Translations under genes and position numbers: made by a program
The notes under the pieces: generated by a model
Seen by the model: only the letters and a program-made list of their open reading frames with translations
Database searches by the model: none
What the model was told of the DNA's origin: nothing
Part shown: one piece after another, positions 11,983 through 24,304 of the stretch
Numbering within the stretch: position 1 is the first letter of the stretch
Layout: every line of letters starts with the position of its first letter
Assembly: GCA_029851415.1 (NCBI GenBank)
Contig: CM056741.1
Coordinates: 62,486,282 to 62,550,281 of the forward strand
DNA length: 64,000 bases
Origin: Eretmocerus hayati
Lineage: Eukaryota; Arthropoda; Insecta; Hymenoptera; Aphelinidae
Reading direction: 5' to 3'

Positions 11983-14900
11983 TCAAAAAATCATCGTAGA
12001 TTTGATCTTCTTCAGATCTTCTAAGCAACAGTAGTCTAAAATTCTTTGCACGACGATATTCGGTAATAGACTAAAACCCAGTTTCGTCATGATGCCCATG
12101 AATAGTTTATCAAGTACTGCTTTTGCATAGTCCAAACAATTTTTCCTCTCCAAAGCTAAATCAAAGTGGATTCTCAACATATCACAGTAAATTGGATACC
12201 TATCATCAATATTCCCGGAAAGAAAATAGTTCGCAATATTCTCGTTGCTAAGACAGTGAGCTAGGGACTTGATGCTTCTTCTAAGAATACCATACATTGA
12301 AAAATTATCACAGAGTATGTCTTCTTTCATTTTGAACAGTTCGAGAAAACAATCCATTCGAAAATCTTCTAGCCATTGCCACGATCTGATGTTTTCAACT
12401 TCCTCTTTGTTGGCTTTGAAATTTCGAAATTCACGCTTAACACGATACATTACGAGTATTTTTGCAACTCTCTCCAATGATTCTTTTTCATATTCAACAG
12501 CACAGGTAAGAGCGGTCCTGCCGTATACATCCTTCGTTTCGAGATTGGCCCCATGCTCCAGTAGTAAATACGTCAATGCTGTGTTGCCCTTTGTTACTGC
12601 TACGTGAAGTGCTGTCGTGCCATGCAAAATTGACCTATTTGGAGAAAATGATGAGATCATTACAACACTCATCTCATTTTGTACATCAATGAGTACTCTA
12701 GTCTTGTCTAGCATTTAATCCTTTCTGAATAAAAAGTTCTGATCAAACTAAACCAAAAACATACACTTCCACTTGCCGAGAAAGTGTTGCTTAGCGAGAT
12801 CAGGCTAAAGTAAGATTTCAAGGAATTCAAGACACTCTCATTGACACAGTCTGCAAATCCACGGGTCGGTAAAATCATATCATTGCATTTTTTCAAATTG
12901 AATTTTGAGTTTTTTATCAAGTTTCATATTTCAAAAATGAAGATATCAACTAATAATCTTCTCATTTTGAATTTCAAATCCTCATCCCTTGAGAGCGAGA
13001 CTTTTGGTACCTCATCCATTTTGTTACGACAAAATTTTTCACTCACAGAGCATTAATGAATTTGAGTAATTGGCTATTTTTGAAAATTGAAAGATGAGCC
13101 AACCTGTTGACTTCGCATCCAGCATCCAGCAGCAACTTGGCCACATCAAAATGGCCATTCTTAATCGCAAAGTAAAGCGGAGTCTTGATGGCTAGTCCAT
13201 GTGTCCCACCCCCATTGCAGCTTGTCAAGTTCGTCGACTCAAGACTATCTCTACCCAGACGATCGATCAGCAATTCCACAACACGCAAATGACCCAAAGC
13301 AGAGGCAACATTCAATGAGGTAAATGCCTCGTATGAATCTCGGGGTCCACAAAGTTCTGGGGTATTGCAACTTGGGCTCTCGTGCAAAAACTGTAGGCTA
13401 CCCCTGCTCGCATGCCACAACGCTCGGGCGTTAGCACCGTGATCCAGTAACTCCGCAACAATACGACGATTGCCTTGCCATACAGCCAGATGTAGCGGAC
13501 TCTCTAGTTTTTCATTGAGTTCGTTCGCGCTGACACCTACGCATAAGTTAGTGTATTGAGTGCCATGTAGCAAATCATGGAATTTATTTATCTCACTCAA
13601 ATTTAGCTGACTGAATTTCACGAAAATTCCATGGAGTTACATATACTATCCTTCTACCCTTGAGTAAATTCACAAGGAACAAAAAAACTCAAATGAATTC
13701 GTTGGAGACGGTGTCGACTTGCTTGGACAATTAATGCAAAGATGAGGGCGATCTTGAGTGACGCCCACTCGCTTTTCTCATACACAGTGAACTTCTCGAA
13801 AGCTCTAAGAGTCGTGGTAGGTAGTGGCCTCGATACCATTGTCCGGGAATACTCACGTCAGCTAGGTACCTGGGAGCACCAGGAGTCCAATACCGTCCTG
13901 CCAAGATCCCTCCATCGATAGGAGCCTACATCGTTTTTGTGGTCAGAGAATACAGGGCAACAGTTCAAGCGACCGTCAAACCCCTGGAAAATGTGACACC
14001 ACAAAGTTCACTAATGGAGAGATAAAGCCCACCAATCTGTCAGATAATTCCTAAGTTTGCTCTACTAGAAGCAGCTCCTCAGTGGGTCATGATTGATTCA
14101 GAAATTCCCAGGTTTCCATTACTCTGATTGGCCCTATCAGATGATTCATACGTTTGCTCCTCCAGAAGTAGCTCCTGAGTGAGTCACGATTGTATCAGAA
14201 ATTCCCAGGGTACTATCATTTCGACCAAATCATACTTTGTCATATGTGCAACAGTGATGAACATCAGATTCCTTTTGCATATCTATGACTTATCTGGATT
14301 TGTAAATATTATTCTCATTCAAATGTCTTCCCTATTGATTAGACCTGTGGGCGCAATAGTAGAGCTACTTCCCTGACCCTAGAAAATCCGTCGATCACAT
14401 TATTACACTAAGTTTTGCATATTTCAATAAAAAAAAAATAAAAAAGGTTTTGTATATGAGAAAAGCGAGTGATTGGCCCAAGTTCATGACTTTGATAGTA
14501 TTTGTGTCCGAAGCAGTCGACATGATCCTCAATGAACTGAACAACCACCAGACGTGGAGGGCTTGATCTTCTAAGTATCTCAAAACGACATCCACGGCTG
14601 TAGACAGAAAAAAAATACTGAGATCCACTTTCGAATACATTGAAAATTCCTCAACTACATTGACCAAACTGAATATGTGAGATACATTGAACTTTCCAAT
14701 CAATTGGTTGAGTGTCGGTATGAAAACCTTGTCAAAACCAAAACGAACTATGATCATGCGACAGTTGGAAGTAATATTAGGAAGCTATAGTGTAGTACGT
14801 GATTCAACTATATCTCTCGTATCAAACAATAAATAAGCTACAAAATTACGTCTTACATTTATTCAACAGCATCCCGGCAATCCTCTCGAGCCTTGCTTCG

Positions 14901-17900
14901 TAGCAGCAATTATGCTGAGCCGTGAGCATGAGCACATGCATCGGCGTGTTACCACACTCATCTTTGACATCTGGTCTTGCTCCATAAGCTAACAGTACCT
15001 CAACCAACCGATCATCTTTTGTATCAACGGCTACGTGCAACGAAGTTGATCCACTGGCATCAACCGCGTCGACATCAGCTCCAGCACAAAGCAACAGGTG
15101 TGCGAGTTGGACAGATCGGTTACTCGAATCGTCGGCAAAGGTATAACGTCGGCTGCTGCCAGCAACAAAGTGCAGTGGTACCGAGCCACGTCTGTGCTCT
15201 CGCAAATTTGGATTGGCTCGATTTTGCAGTAGAATATCAACCATGGTTTCCAGTTGAGATTCACAGGCGAAAAAGAGAGCGCTCAGGCCTTGACGATTTT
15301 TGAAGTCAATCTGTGCGCTGTTGAGAATTTTTTCTAGATTACGATCCGGTATGAAATACCAGTTGTCATTTGCTTTCATATGCTACAGAATGAATTTTAT
15401 ATACTATTCTCAGCTTGAAAATGTTAAGTATAGTACTTGGTCGAATTTTGTATGAATCATGAAAAGAATGGAAACCACGGAAATGATTTCCAATGTGTCC
15501 CTAATATACGGCAAGATTACGGAAGACTAGATGAAGATTGAAGGTGGTATTGGGAATTTATGAGCTTTTTGGTGGGATCTGTGATTTGAATAACGTCAAC
15601 CGGGGTAACTTTGGAACAACCCATGAAAGAGTGGTTATCACGCACAATTGGCTAGGCAGCAAGTATTAATCCGTTTATAAGCTGACTTCTTCAAATGTAC
15701 GTTTCCAATCCAACAAACAGTTCCTCGGAAAAAGTGGTGTGGTTCCGACTTTAGCAGGTCGAATCTAAGGTAGCTGAGCTAGATTTCACTTGTCTGTACA
15801 CATATCTGGACGAATCCATTCTTACATTGGAGTATCCTTAGTCAGTTTCAACTTAGTAGAGTAAAAACTGACAAGTATGTATTTTTTTCAGAAACCAGCA
15901 TAACTATGGAACACTTGTTCATGTACTCTCAATTACCTCCCAATTCCTATATCATCGTCAGATTCTATTCACTTGAATAGTCGTTGATGAAAGATTCAAA
16001 ACGAGCCAAAGAACGTCTCATTTCGACCCACGAAAGCCGAGTTGTGGCAGTTTTTGTCAGAAACCGACTGTGAAAGTATTTTCCTCCTTAAAGGTTAGCC
16101 CGTGGCGCGGACAGTGAGGCATGCTGAAGGTGGCTGTGCTTGATTTTAGCAGTTAGATTCAACCAAATAGACTTTTACAATAGGTCAATGGGAAGCTAAG
16201 ACACTCAGCTTTCGATTACTGGTGGTAAGAATCAATTGCTTGACCTAGTTTATGAATAGATTAACGAATGAATAATCATAAGAATTTCTGTTCCAAAGTT
16301 ACCCCAGCCCATGTTTAACTTTGGACTACGACTTTCAGCGCTGATAGCTTCAACCAGAGATGTCCAAACGGATCTTAGAATCACCGCAATTGAAAGCTGA
16401 AACTGTAAGCTTTTGATTGACTACAGATACAATGCGCCTCTGAAGTAAGACGTACAAGTTTCGCGAGGTTTCAGGGAAAAAATGTAATTTTTGTTCCAAA
16501 GTTACCGCGGATGACGGTTGCTTTTGAATTGACTTTTTCAGCCCTTTCAACATATTTGGGACAAAAATTATGTGGGTCGCCACTTACTTAATGAAAGCGT
16601 CGGACCTCATCTCTACCTAGACAAATGAGTGACACATAAAATGATTAGACTGATGGTGAGTTCAACCAACCCTGCTTTGAGGAGCAGACATACGACTGGT
16701 GCATTACGACTGCAGACAGCCTCGATAAGAGGAGTTCTCCATCGACAGTCTTGCGCGTGAAAATTGGCCCCACGCTGCAATAATAACTCAGCGATGGTCT
16801 CGTTTTCATTGCTTAGATCTGGACCAGTTGCAGATGCCACAACGTGCAGAGCAGTCCGGTCGTCTTTGTCTCGGACATCTGGATTTGCCCCATGGTCCAG
16901 TAAAAACTGCACCACAATGGCCTGTGCAATTGAGTTTCGAAACATGTACATGTTGTAAATCTCAAATTGTGAAAAAGTACAATGGAACTGTGACTATTCA
17001 CAATTTCAATTTGTTTAAGCTCGCCAAAGGTTTTATTGTGAACAGTCACATTGTGAATTGATGAGCACAGTTTCGATTCAAGACCACATCACAAATTCAT
17101 TTTGTGAATAAGAACAAATTCAAAATGTGCAGTTGCATCGATTGATACATGGGATGGGTGGCGATGGGAATAAATACGTGGGATTCTCAGTCACACTTTA
17201 TCGATTGAAAAAACTTCAATTCTCTGATGCCGGGTGGATCTTGAACGCACTAGTCAGTGTTTGCCCCACATCTATACATACGTTTGTTGTCTGAAGCATC
17301 TCCAACGGCAGCCGGGACTCCTGTAATCACGGTCCGTAATAACTGCTAGCATAACCTTCAAGTATCATTCCAACTCCTGTTGGTAAGCAATATAATTTAT
17401 CGTAGATTGTTGACTTCTCACCTGTTTTCTTTGGTTTGATTATGCTAGCATTTTCTGCCCCTTGCGGTGACACTATTGGGAGTCCGAGCTGCCGATGGAG
17501 ATGCTCCGAACCACATGGGTAGGTACAAAGCTGAACTGTCCAAGCTCGACATCACGCTGTCTCACTCGCGCTCATAGATCGAAGTGGATGAAAAAAAAAA
17601 AAAAAATCGTGAAGTGAGCTGTTGGTGAACATTTCAGCCCGCTCGCCAGTGTGCGGATAGATAGTGTGATCACCTAAATACTGAGATCACTGTAGTCTGC
17701 AGCAGCTTTCGCGACTTGGTTAGAAAAGAAGTCGATGCTTGCACTTCAACGGTGGTAGAAATCACTGCGTGACCTCGAAGACGATGCACGGCGTTCAAGA
17801 TCAAAGCTAGTCCCAGGTATTCATATAGGAGCCGGCATGCCCGGCACCCGATGCTCGAACAGCGAGGCTTGAGCGCCGGGTCCGGATGGCGTATACGGGT

Positions 17901-19387
17901 GGCCATGAAAAAAACCCCATGCAGCTTGTGATGAAATGATCTGCGCGTGCGTATTGATGCAAATTTGGCACCTGAGTGCCAAGTGTTCTAGTCGCATTAT
18001 TAAATTTGTGACTATTCACAACTTCAAACTGTGGTGTGTGCTACGGATTTCTTCTAACTCCTATTCCAACGATTTCATTTGTGAGAATCATTTTCACAAA
18101 TTTGATTTGTACGTTTTCATAGTTTGAGATTTACAGGTATGTTCTTTGCTTCCTTTTTTGATTGGTGAATGTAGATCACTTTTTATCTACTCTAAATTAT
18201 GAATGCAAACCTACTTTTTCTGATCTGACCGCTATATGAAGGGCAGTTTCTTGTCGACAGCTGTCTTTGGCATTGATTTTCACTCCATAATCCCAAAGCA
18301 GTTTGAGGATTAATAAACGGTCGGGTAGCTGTATTTGATATGGAGAGTCTTCGAATTGGCAGGCCACGTGGAGAGGTGTCTCTCCATTGTGATTCTGAAC
18401 GTTTGGAGATGAATCTCTGAAAATTTTGTATACATTAGTCCTCAAAATCAACCAAATTCGATCAAAGTTGTTTCAGTAGATCTCTTTGAATTAAGATCCC
18501 TTTGATCTTCATCTCAATGTCGCATAGTTGTTGGGAATATATCTGGAACTTGGTGTTAACAATTGATTGATTCGTTAAGACCGCATCGATCTCTGTGGTC
18601 CTCGAACGAGGTGAAACTCGTAATAATTACGATTTAACAAGTGCATTTGCTCAATCTTTCACGTCAATAATGAGTAAAAGTATTCACTACAATCGTTTTA
18701 CTGATCAATTCAGAATTATGCCTCGTTTATATGAAAATACACAGATCACAACTTGTCAACATGTTCCGCGGCTGAAGGACTCATCACAACGGCACAGGGC
18801 GGGAATCCTCACTCCAGTGCCGGACAACCAAAGCTAGCAGATGTGATACTTAGGATGGCTTTTCCAAGTGTATAGTTGCTGAGAATATCATGCAAATATT
18901 TGAATCGTTTTTTTTTTTTTTTTTTTTTGACAAGTACAAATTTGTCACAATCTGAAAATGTTTCCATTTGATGATAAATAGCTCGAGTTCCCCATACATC
19001 GCATTGCCTCAAGGGAATGTGAAACACGACAATGAGACAAAGATGTAAAATAGATCATCAAGCCCTCGATTGTGCCACTCCAAGTCTGCCTTATTAAATT
19101 GACTACAGAGAGTGTATCTTTTTCAATCACCCTTTGCTATCGAATGAGTATAAGGGCCAGAAAGTGGGGCAAGACAGTACGTGTTCGTGAAAGTTAAAAT
19201 ATGTATATCTAGGTATAACGGCTATGCATAATTATGATTCTCTTACAATTCGCTAGCAGCTATCACTTTTTGATGATAATTCAAATGAAATTTTTTCTGC
19301 CACTTACATCAAAAGTTCTTTTACCAATTCCACATTGCCTTCTCTCACAGCCAAATGAATTTCTTCGTCCCGTGCTCTTGAACACAT
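11983..19387 (-). CDS. Ankyrin-repeat protein with PRANC/F-box-like C-terminus
   Basis: Six minus-strand exons: 19387-19308 (ATG, with an in-frame stop upstream), 18416-18215, 16921-16667, 15382-14857, 13536-13104 and 12634-11983 (stop). They give about 715 residues. All junctions use GT/AG and keep phase; the exon 3 donor (TTG/GTTGAA) is weak, and its position could shift by a few bases. Splicing restores ankyrin repeats across joints, for example ELLI-DSSPNVQNHNGETPL and LLNK-CVSANELNEKLESPL. There are about a dozen repeats (residues about 8-565), with consensus words such as HGANPDVRDKDDRTALH and HGANLETKDVYGRTAL. The last 110 or so residues lack repeats and end in LLPNIVVQRILDYCCLEDLK, preceded by a helical segment with RYPIYCDMLRIHF. 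This matches the layout of PRANC domains, F-box-like ends that in poxvirus proteins bind Skp1/SCF ubiquitin ligases. The cellular role here is unknown. Ankyrin call certain; PRANC call likely. Confidence 0.85.
14041..14209. repeat. Tandem duplication, period about 97 bp
   Basis: Within an intron of the ankyrin-PRANC gene, 14041-14112 and 14138-14209 share CAGATRATTC, AGCTCCT.AGTG.GTCA and CAGAAATTCCCAGG. They are two diverged copies of one unit. Confidence 0.6.
15592..16519. mobile_element. MITE family 'GTCAAC-GGGGTAACTTTGG', copy A
   Basis: The left end ACGTCAACCGGGGTAACTTTGG (given in two parts: ACGTCAACCGGGG, TAACTTTGG) is inverted at the right end, CCAAAGTTACCGCGGATGACGGTT. Further inverted or repeated CCAAAGTTACCCCAG lies inside near 16295-16310. 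It fills most of intron 3 of the ankyrin-PRANC gene. Copy B at 24834-25407 shares the terminal words and the adjacent ACAACCC.TGAAA.AG. Confidence 0.6.
17289..17511. mobile_element. MITE-like inverted repeat, arms about 75 bp
   Basis: The left arm (17289-17360) contains GAAGCATCTCCAACGGCAGC and TGCTAGCATAA. The right arm (17435-17511) contains their reverse complements, TTATGCTAGCA and GCTGCCGATGGAGATGCTCC. It is intronic in the ankyrin-PRANC gene and has no coding potential. Confidence 0.6.
17512..18140. other. Intronic DNA with a GC-rich patch and scattered TTGTGAA words
   Basis: The part near 17810-17920 is much more GC-rich than its surroundings (GCCGGCATGCCCGGC is nearly palindromic). 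Around it, TGTGACTATTCACAA occurs near 16990 and again near 18007, suggesting decayed repeats. No exon fits the ankyrin reading frame here. Confidence 0.35.
18909..18930. repeat. Poly-T tract
   Basis: About 20 consecutive T in intron 1 of the ankyrin-PRANC gene. On the minus (transcribed) strand it reads poly-A and might mark a retroelement tail, but no element body was recognised. Confidence 0.7.
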
Positions 19388-22300
19388 ATTAAAGATACGC
19401 CTAAATTGGCATCATGCCGTGTTTGCCGCATGCATCTATACCTAGTACAGAGTCTAGAGAATTTTCACACAAGTTGTTCGATTTTTAAATTCCCCAAATA
19501 ATATCAGTATCACATAAATTTGAGAATTTAGACGAGTTAACTACTACTGGTCACTATCTTTTGACTTCAAGAATCTGACTGTCACGGGCAACGTGGATTG
19601 TGTGTTGACATTGAGAGGTTTCACATTTACTTATATCTATCTAGAGCAGCACTTTTGCTGCTTCGGCGCCCATGGGCATGCACAGCCAATGCTTGTGAAC
19701 CTGACATTCAAGTGGAGGCAAGTCACAGACTTTCAGTTATCAATGAAATTTACCAATCTATTGGCAATTATGACGCAACTCTTGATATGATTCAAGGGCT
19801 AGCTTTGGCTGTTTGTATTGACTACGTCCAATTCATCGCAGAAGAATTCATTGCATATTGGACAATCCATCAAAACTATAATACTCTGATGCGCAAAATA
19901 AACATGAAGCAGGACCAAATTAATGTTGTAACGTCTAGTCCCTTCAGATTTTTGAAAGCTATAATTTCTGAACCATTCATTCAGTGTTATTCATACTGGA
20001 TAGCAAACCTCATCGGTTTTTCGATCCCTGTCAAAATCATTTTCTGGTAGGGCTCCTAAATCCAATTCCCTAATGGGAACTCACCATTTGATGAATGGTA
20101 CAAATTTCTTTTTTTGGATTCTCACGTTATGTTAGTATTGGTCAATATAAAATTGAGGCATCCGACATTCATGTTGCGCTCAAAATCTATAATTTTCCCA
20201 AAATTCCAGAGATGGACCGGCAATAAATCATACGATTGCGCGAATTGTGTCGGTGGCACCTGTCTGCAATTTGAGATCCTCCCATTTCGCGAGAGTGATA
20301 TAAAAGTCGGCGCTTAGAGCTTTGTCATGGCTCACGGGCTGCTTTTTCGGGATTCTCGTTTACAGAGCGGCATCGACGAGGGAATTAAGAGAGAAAGATG
20401 GAAAGAGAGGAAAAGTCGCCAAGCAGTAGTGGTGGCCAGCCGCAAATCCCCAAGTTATTTTGATCGCGCGTGGGTGAAAGAGGTCCACGGTCGTGGCAGC
20501 CTCGCGCCTATTTTCGAAGTTGCGCATTCCTTCGGCCCCAGCGTGATATTTATCCACCAATTCCCGGGTGAGACCGGCTTTCTCGAGGAAAAAAGCTTTG
20601 CGCCTATCGCATCTGTTGCCGCCGATTTGATACTTGTCCCACTCGTTGGAGTTCACATCGTAGCGTGATGGTAGAAGAGCGTTGGCGTTGCATTGATACT
20701 TTGTGCAAGAAATTGACGAAGTCATATCCGACGATCTCAATCAATCGAAAATATTTTTGATAGGTTCTCAACAGAGTTGATGTTTTTCACAAATTGCTCA
20801 CCGAGAGAACCGACGGTGAACTTTTCAAGCTTTTGCATCCAAGACTACTGCATGTTGACAACGTGTTATGATTTTTGTATAATGTATGTTGAAAAGTTGA
20901 AATTGTATGTTTCTGTGAGCATCAGAGATTGATTTGTTGTCAAGTCTTTGAGTTTATGGACATTGACTACTTTACGGAAAGATCTTATTATTTATTCGTA
21001 TTGTGTCAGCTGTGACGTCGAGGGAGTCCTCAAAAAATCCAAATTTAGCATAACGAAACGGTTATATATTTTTTTTGGATCAATTCTGAAACTAAATAGC
21101 TTGGATACTGTTGGCAAACCACTTAGAAACCCACTGCAGTGAAGCATTATACCAGGATCAGAAAGATTTCTGTGGAGAAGCATCGCTAGTGTTATCAGAC
21201 AGAAAAATTTGGTTCAAAAAAATATCCGAACGAATTGTATCAAGACTTATCAATCCGTTGCTGAGTAAATATTCGAATAAACTTTTTAGTCGTTAGAAGA
21301 AAAATTTTCAGAATGATTCTTTTCCTATCTTTGCACTCGAACAAACATATCTAAGAGAATTCTCCGAAAGCTCATCTCGTCATTGTCATCATCACTTGTC
21401 TCACAAAAGCTTGAAACTCATCATCCAAGCATTTTTTGAATCTTGCTTCGAATAAATTCGCGGCTTACGTACCGGAGAGATCTATTTTTCCCTTCCAGAA
21501 CTAGCTAGAACGTATAATCCCTGGAATCACTCGGTCGATCAACGGCTGGTCCACTTCCGGAGGAGTGTCTACAAGCGTGCAAATATACATGTGACTTGGT
21601 CGAGACAAGTTTCTCCAGCTAGTCGCAAAATTCAGCTTGGTACAAAATACGTGTGAAACAGCATATCCGTATGTCAGCGATGTCATTAGTGCGAGCGCAA
21701 CGTTCGCGAAAATTTGCGTTCACCACGTTGCCACTACTCCAGCAGACAGGGCTGAGATTCACTCATTACGTATTACATACAGTGTATGCGCGCGTGACAC
21801 TCCGAGTTGTACGTACCTACATACATGCGAAGTGAGCTTTTAGCTTTTGAAAATGAGTGGCGTGAGCGCGCGTGACCGCCACCAGGGCAAAAAGTTTTTG
21901 ACGCGAAGCGCAAGCTCGAGGTGTCGGATCGAGACACGGATGAATTTGTGGGTAAAATTTCTGACTAAAAACTGACGAATAGCCTCAAGCTGCGTTGTTG
22001 TTCAATTTATTGAGACAGCCGGATGTCGGATAATCTGTGACTGCTGTTGGGGGTTTGAAAATAAAATTTACTCGCAAATTCAGTTATGAACATAAACAGG
22101 TTGGATTAAACGGGCGATTCAGTCTTAGCATTGCAGTGAATTATATGGTCAAGGAAAAGTTTTTGTGGCGTTGGTGGAACATTAAGACTGAATTTCGTTT
22201 TGGTCTTTGAAGTAAATTGGAGACACATGCCGAAGTTGTACTTGGGCACTGATGATTTATGGGTGATTCCGCCGAAAGAGTGATTTTTTTGGGGCCAAAA

Positions 22301-23640
22301 TCGTCGCAGGGAGTGATTTAGGTCAAAAAACTGTTTCAGCCCCCGAAGAGTTCTGGTGTCTCATAGCAGTTGATTTACACTTGTTCGGGCACAAAAAAAG
22401 AAGTATCTAGAGCTACGTATCTCAAAAGGGAAGTCAGACGAAGATATGTGCAGTTTAAGGGGTCGTAGAGGGGGACGGAACTGACGTTTACGGAATTGAC
22501 ATTTCGACTGATAAATATTCCCACGGCTCGCCAACTAATTGTAGACTCTTTTCCGCATAGATTTGCTCTCATGCAAACGAATACTTCAAGAAAATGTGTT
22601 TCACGAAGCGATATAGCGCGTTGGGGAGGAGCACAACATGGGGACGGAAAGGATAGAAAATTTCGTACGCCATTTGGGAAACACGTTTATATGGTGCACT
22701 CGGCCGCGGATTCGAGTTTTCGGTTTATGCTGCGCAAGAATTAGGTGTATTTGGATATCTGGAAATCAACCTCATGAGTTAGAAAGGCTCAATAGACGAT
22801 CGGGGACTTTGCCGACCTAATTAGTGCTGTGCGAAAAGTTTTGGTGCAAAGCCGTCTTCAAAATGTCGGATGTCCGTGCGCGAACTACAACTAAGCAAGT
22901 AATTTTGACTCACAAAGTGGTGGAATTCGTATTTGAAGTATTAAAAATTGAAGTGTATAGCTACACATAGCGGTTTTTGACCCTGCATATGCGTTGCAGG
23001 GAATGCAGTAGCCGAAGGTGGGTTGTCTACAGGGGACGGAATTGACATTTCGACTATTTCTGCTGCAATGCACCTTCCAACCCTTAGACACTTGGGGGAA
23101 CTTGGAACACGGAAAATCAGACTTTCAACAGAATCACTGATATACACTCACAACATCGATCATCAAATGATACATAGCTGACGTTCACGCTATTTCAGCT
23201 GGTCAAAGTTATAAGAATCCACGATACAAACTAGGTGTTTGAGGCTATTCAAATGTTTCTGTCACAAGTTCACTATCAGACTACATCCATTACGAAATTT
23301 TTCTGTCTCTAAGATTTCCGCGTCCTGATTTTCTATACATTTTCCCTATTAGCACTAGCGACCATAAGATTATCAGCTATCGATTGCTCCGTTGCCGGTA
23401 GCAGAATAGTATTATGTAATACTCCATCGATCTCATTTTTGCTATCTGTTTTACTCGAATAACTCGTTTTGGATTCTGAGTTCCCAAAAATGTATTGTCA
23501 TTACTACTCGAGCTATTTTTGTGCATTGTAACGCTGATGTTAATTAATTATTCTGTGGATTTGGTGAAGTATGAATAAAAGAGGAAAAACTCATGCAAAA
23601 ATCTGGAATGCTACATTGGGCAAGAGTATATCGATACCTC
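19388..23640. other. Gene-poor intergenic DNA upstream of the ankyrin-PRANC gene
   Basis: Apart from the doubtful frame at 20360-20725, no gene is recognisable. A phrase GGGGACGGAAYTGAC with TTCGACT nearby occurs near 22473 and 23033, hinting at dispersed repeats. The promoter of the ankyrin-PRANC gene should lie just above 19387, but no distinct core element could be defended. Confidence 0.4.
20360..20725 (-). CDS. Unassigned open reading frame, 121 codons, doubtful gene
   Basis: From an ATG at 20725 to a stop at 20360 the minus strand stays open in a patch richer in GC than its surroundings. The peptide has a balanced, globular-looking composition (for example NEWDKYQIGGNRCDRRKAFF and LTRELVDKYHAGAEGM), unlike the low-complexity frames nearby. 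I do not recognise a family. It may be an exon of an unrecognised gene, a gene fragment or chance. No splice partner was found. Confidence 0.2.
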   Translation of the reverse strand: MTSSISCTKYQCNANALLPSRYDVNSNEWDKYQIGGNRCDRRKAFFLEKAGLTRELVDKYHAGAEGMRNFENRREAATTVDLFHPRAIKITWGFAAGHHYCLATFPLFPSFSLNSLVDAAL

Positions 23641-24075
23641 CAACGAAGGAAAACACATAATCGTTTGTGATAGACGAAGATTAACGTTTTTCGGTTGATG
23701 GTACGGAAATTAACAATTTCTCAACACATTATCCTTAACGCCACGAAAAGTAACACACTCGTTCATCAACCCCGATAGATAAGCTTCAGACGTCTTATCG
23801 GCTCCGATAAGAGAAATGTGTTACTTTTCGTGCCGCTAAGAAGAATGTGTTACTTTTTGTGGTGTTAAGATTGAATTTTTGGTCTTCGTACCGTTGAAAA
23901 GAATGTGTTCGAAGGGGTCAATTCTTGTGCCGTTGAGGAGTAAGTGTTGGTCTTCGTGGTATTGAGAAATCAAGTGTTAATTCTTGTGTTGTTACCGAGC
24001 AAATGCTAAACTTCGCCCCTGTAACGGGATGTGTTAGTCTTCGTAGCTGTAAGAGAATGTGTTACTTTTTATAAG
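23640..24075. repeat. Degenerate tandem minisatellite with an internal strand switch
   Basis: Many imperfect copies of a 30-40 bp unit around GTGTTACTTTTCGTGCCGTTAAGA run on the + strand from about 23815 to 24070. Copies before about 23765 are inverted (for example CGCCACGAAAAGTAACACAC), so the two halves form a dyad around 23766-23810. Confidence 0.6.
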
Positions 24076-24110
24076 AGGCGCCGATATATTTGACAATTTT
24101 GGGCAGGATT

Positions 24111-24304
24111 GGACGAGCAATGGATTTAAACCGTGTTACATTCTATCGTTATAATGCATCTGAGTTCTGCGAAAATTACATGGAAATATGCAGAGCAATT
24201 TTTGGATAGAAAAACACAGATAAGAAATTCTTCCCTGGGCGAAGTTCGAACTCACGGTCTCCCGCTTGATGGAACTTATATACAAAAATTCATTGCTCGT
24301 CCAA
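24111..24304. mobile_element. Short inverted-repeat element, about 194 bp, with a tRNA-like B box
   Basis: ATTGGACGAGCAATGGATTT (from about 24112) is inverted at about 24286-24304 (AAATTCATTGCTCGTCCAAT), with one mismatch. Inside, on the minus strand, GTGAGTTCGAACTTCGC resembles a tRNA T-arm/B box. It may be a MITE or a tRNA-related SINE fragment. Confidence 0.5.

Noticed and set aside
14395..14757. 120-codon minus-strand frame inside an ankyrin-gene intron
   Set aside because: No ankyrin motif, and the flanking exons (ending 14857, starting 13536) join in phase without it.
18945..19130. Possible extra exon between ankyrin exons 1 and 2
   Set aside because: Exons 1 and 2 already join in phase to restore a perfect ankyrin repeat, and this stretch encodes no ankyrin motif.
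19598..20050. 150-codon open frame on the + strand
   Set aside because: It begins with TTG rather than ATG, has no recognisable domain and no splice partner; probably chance.
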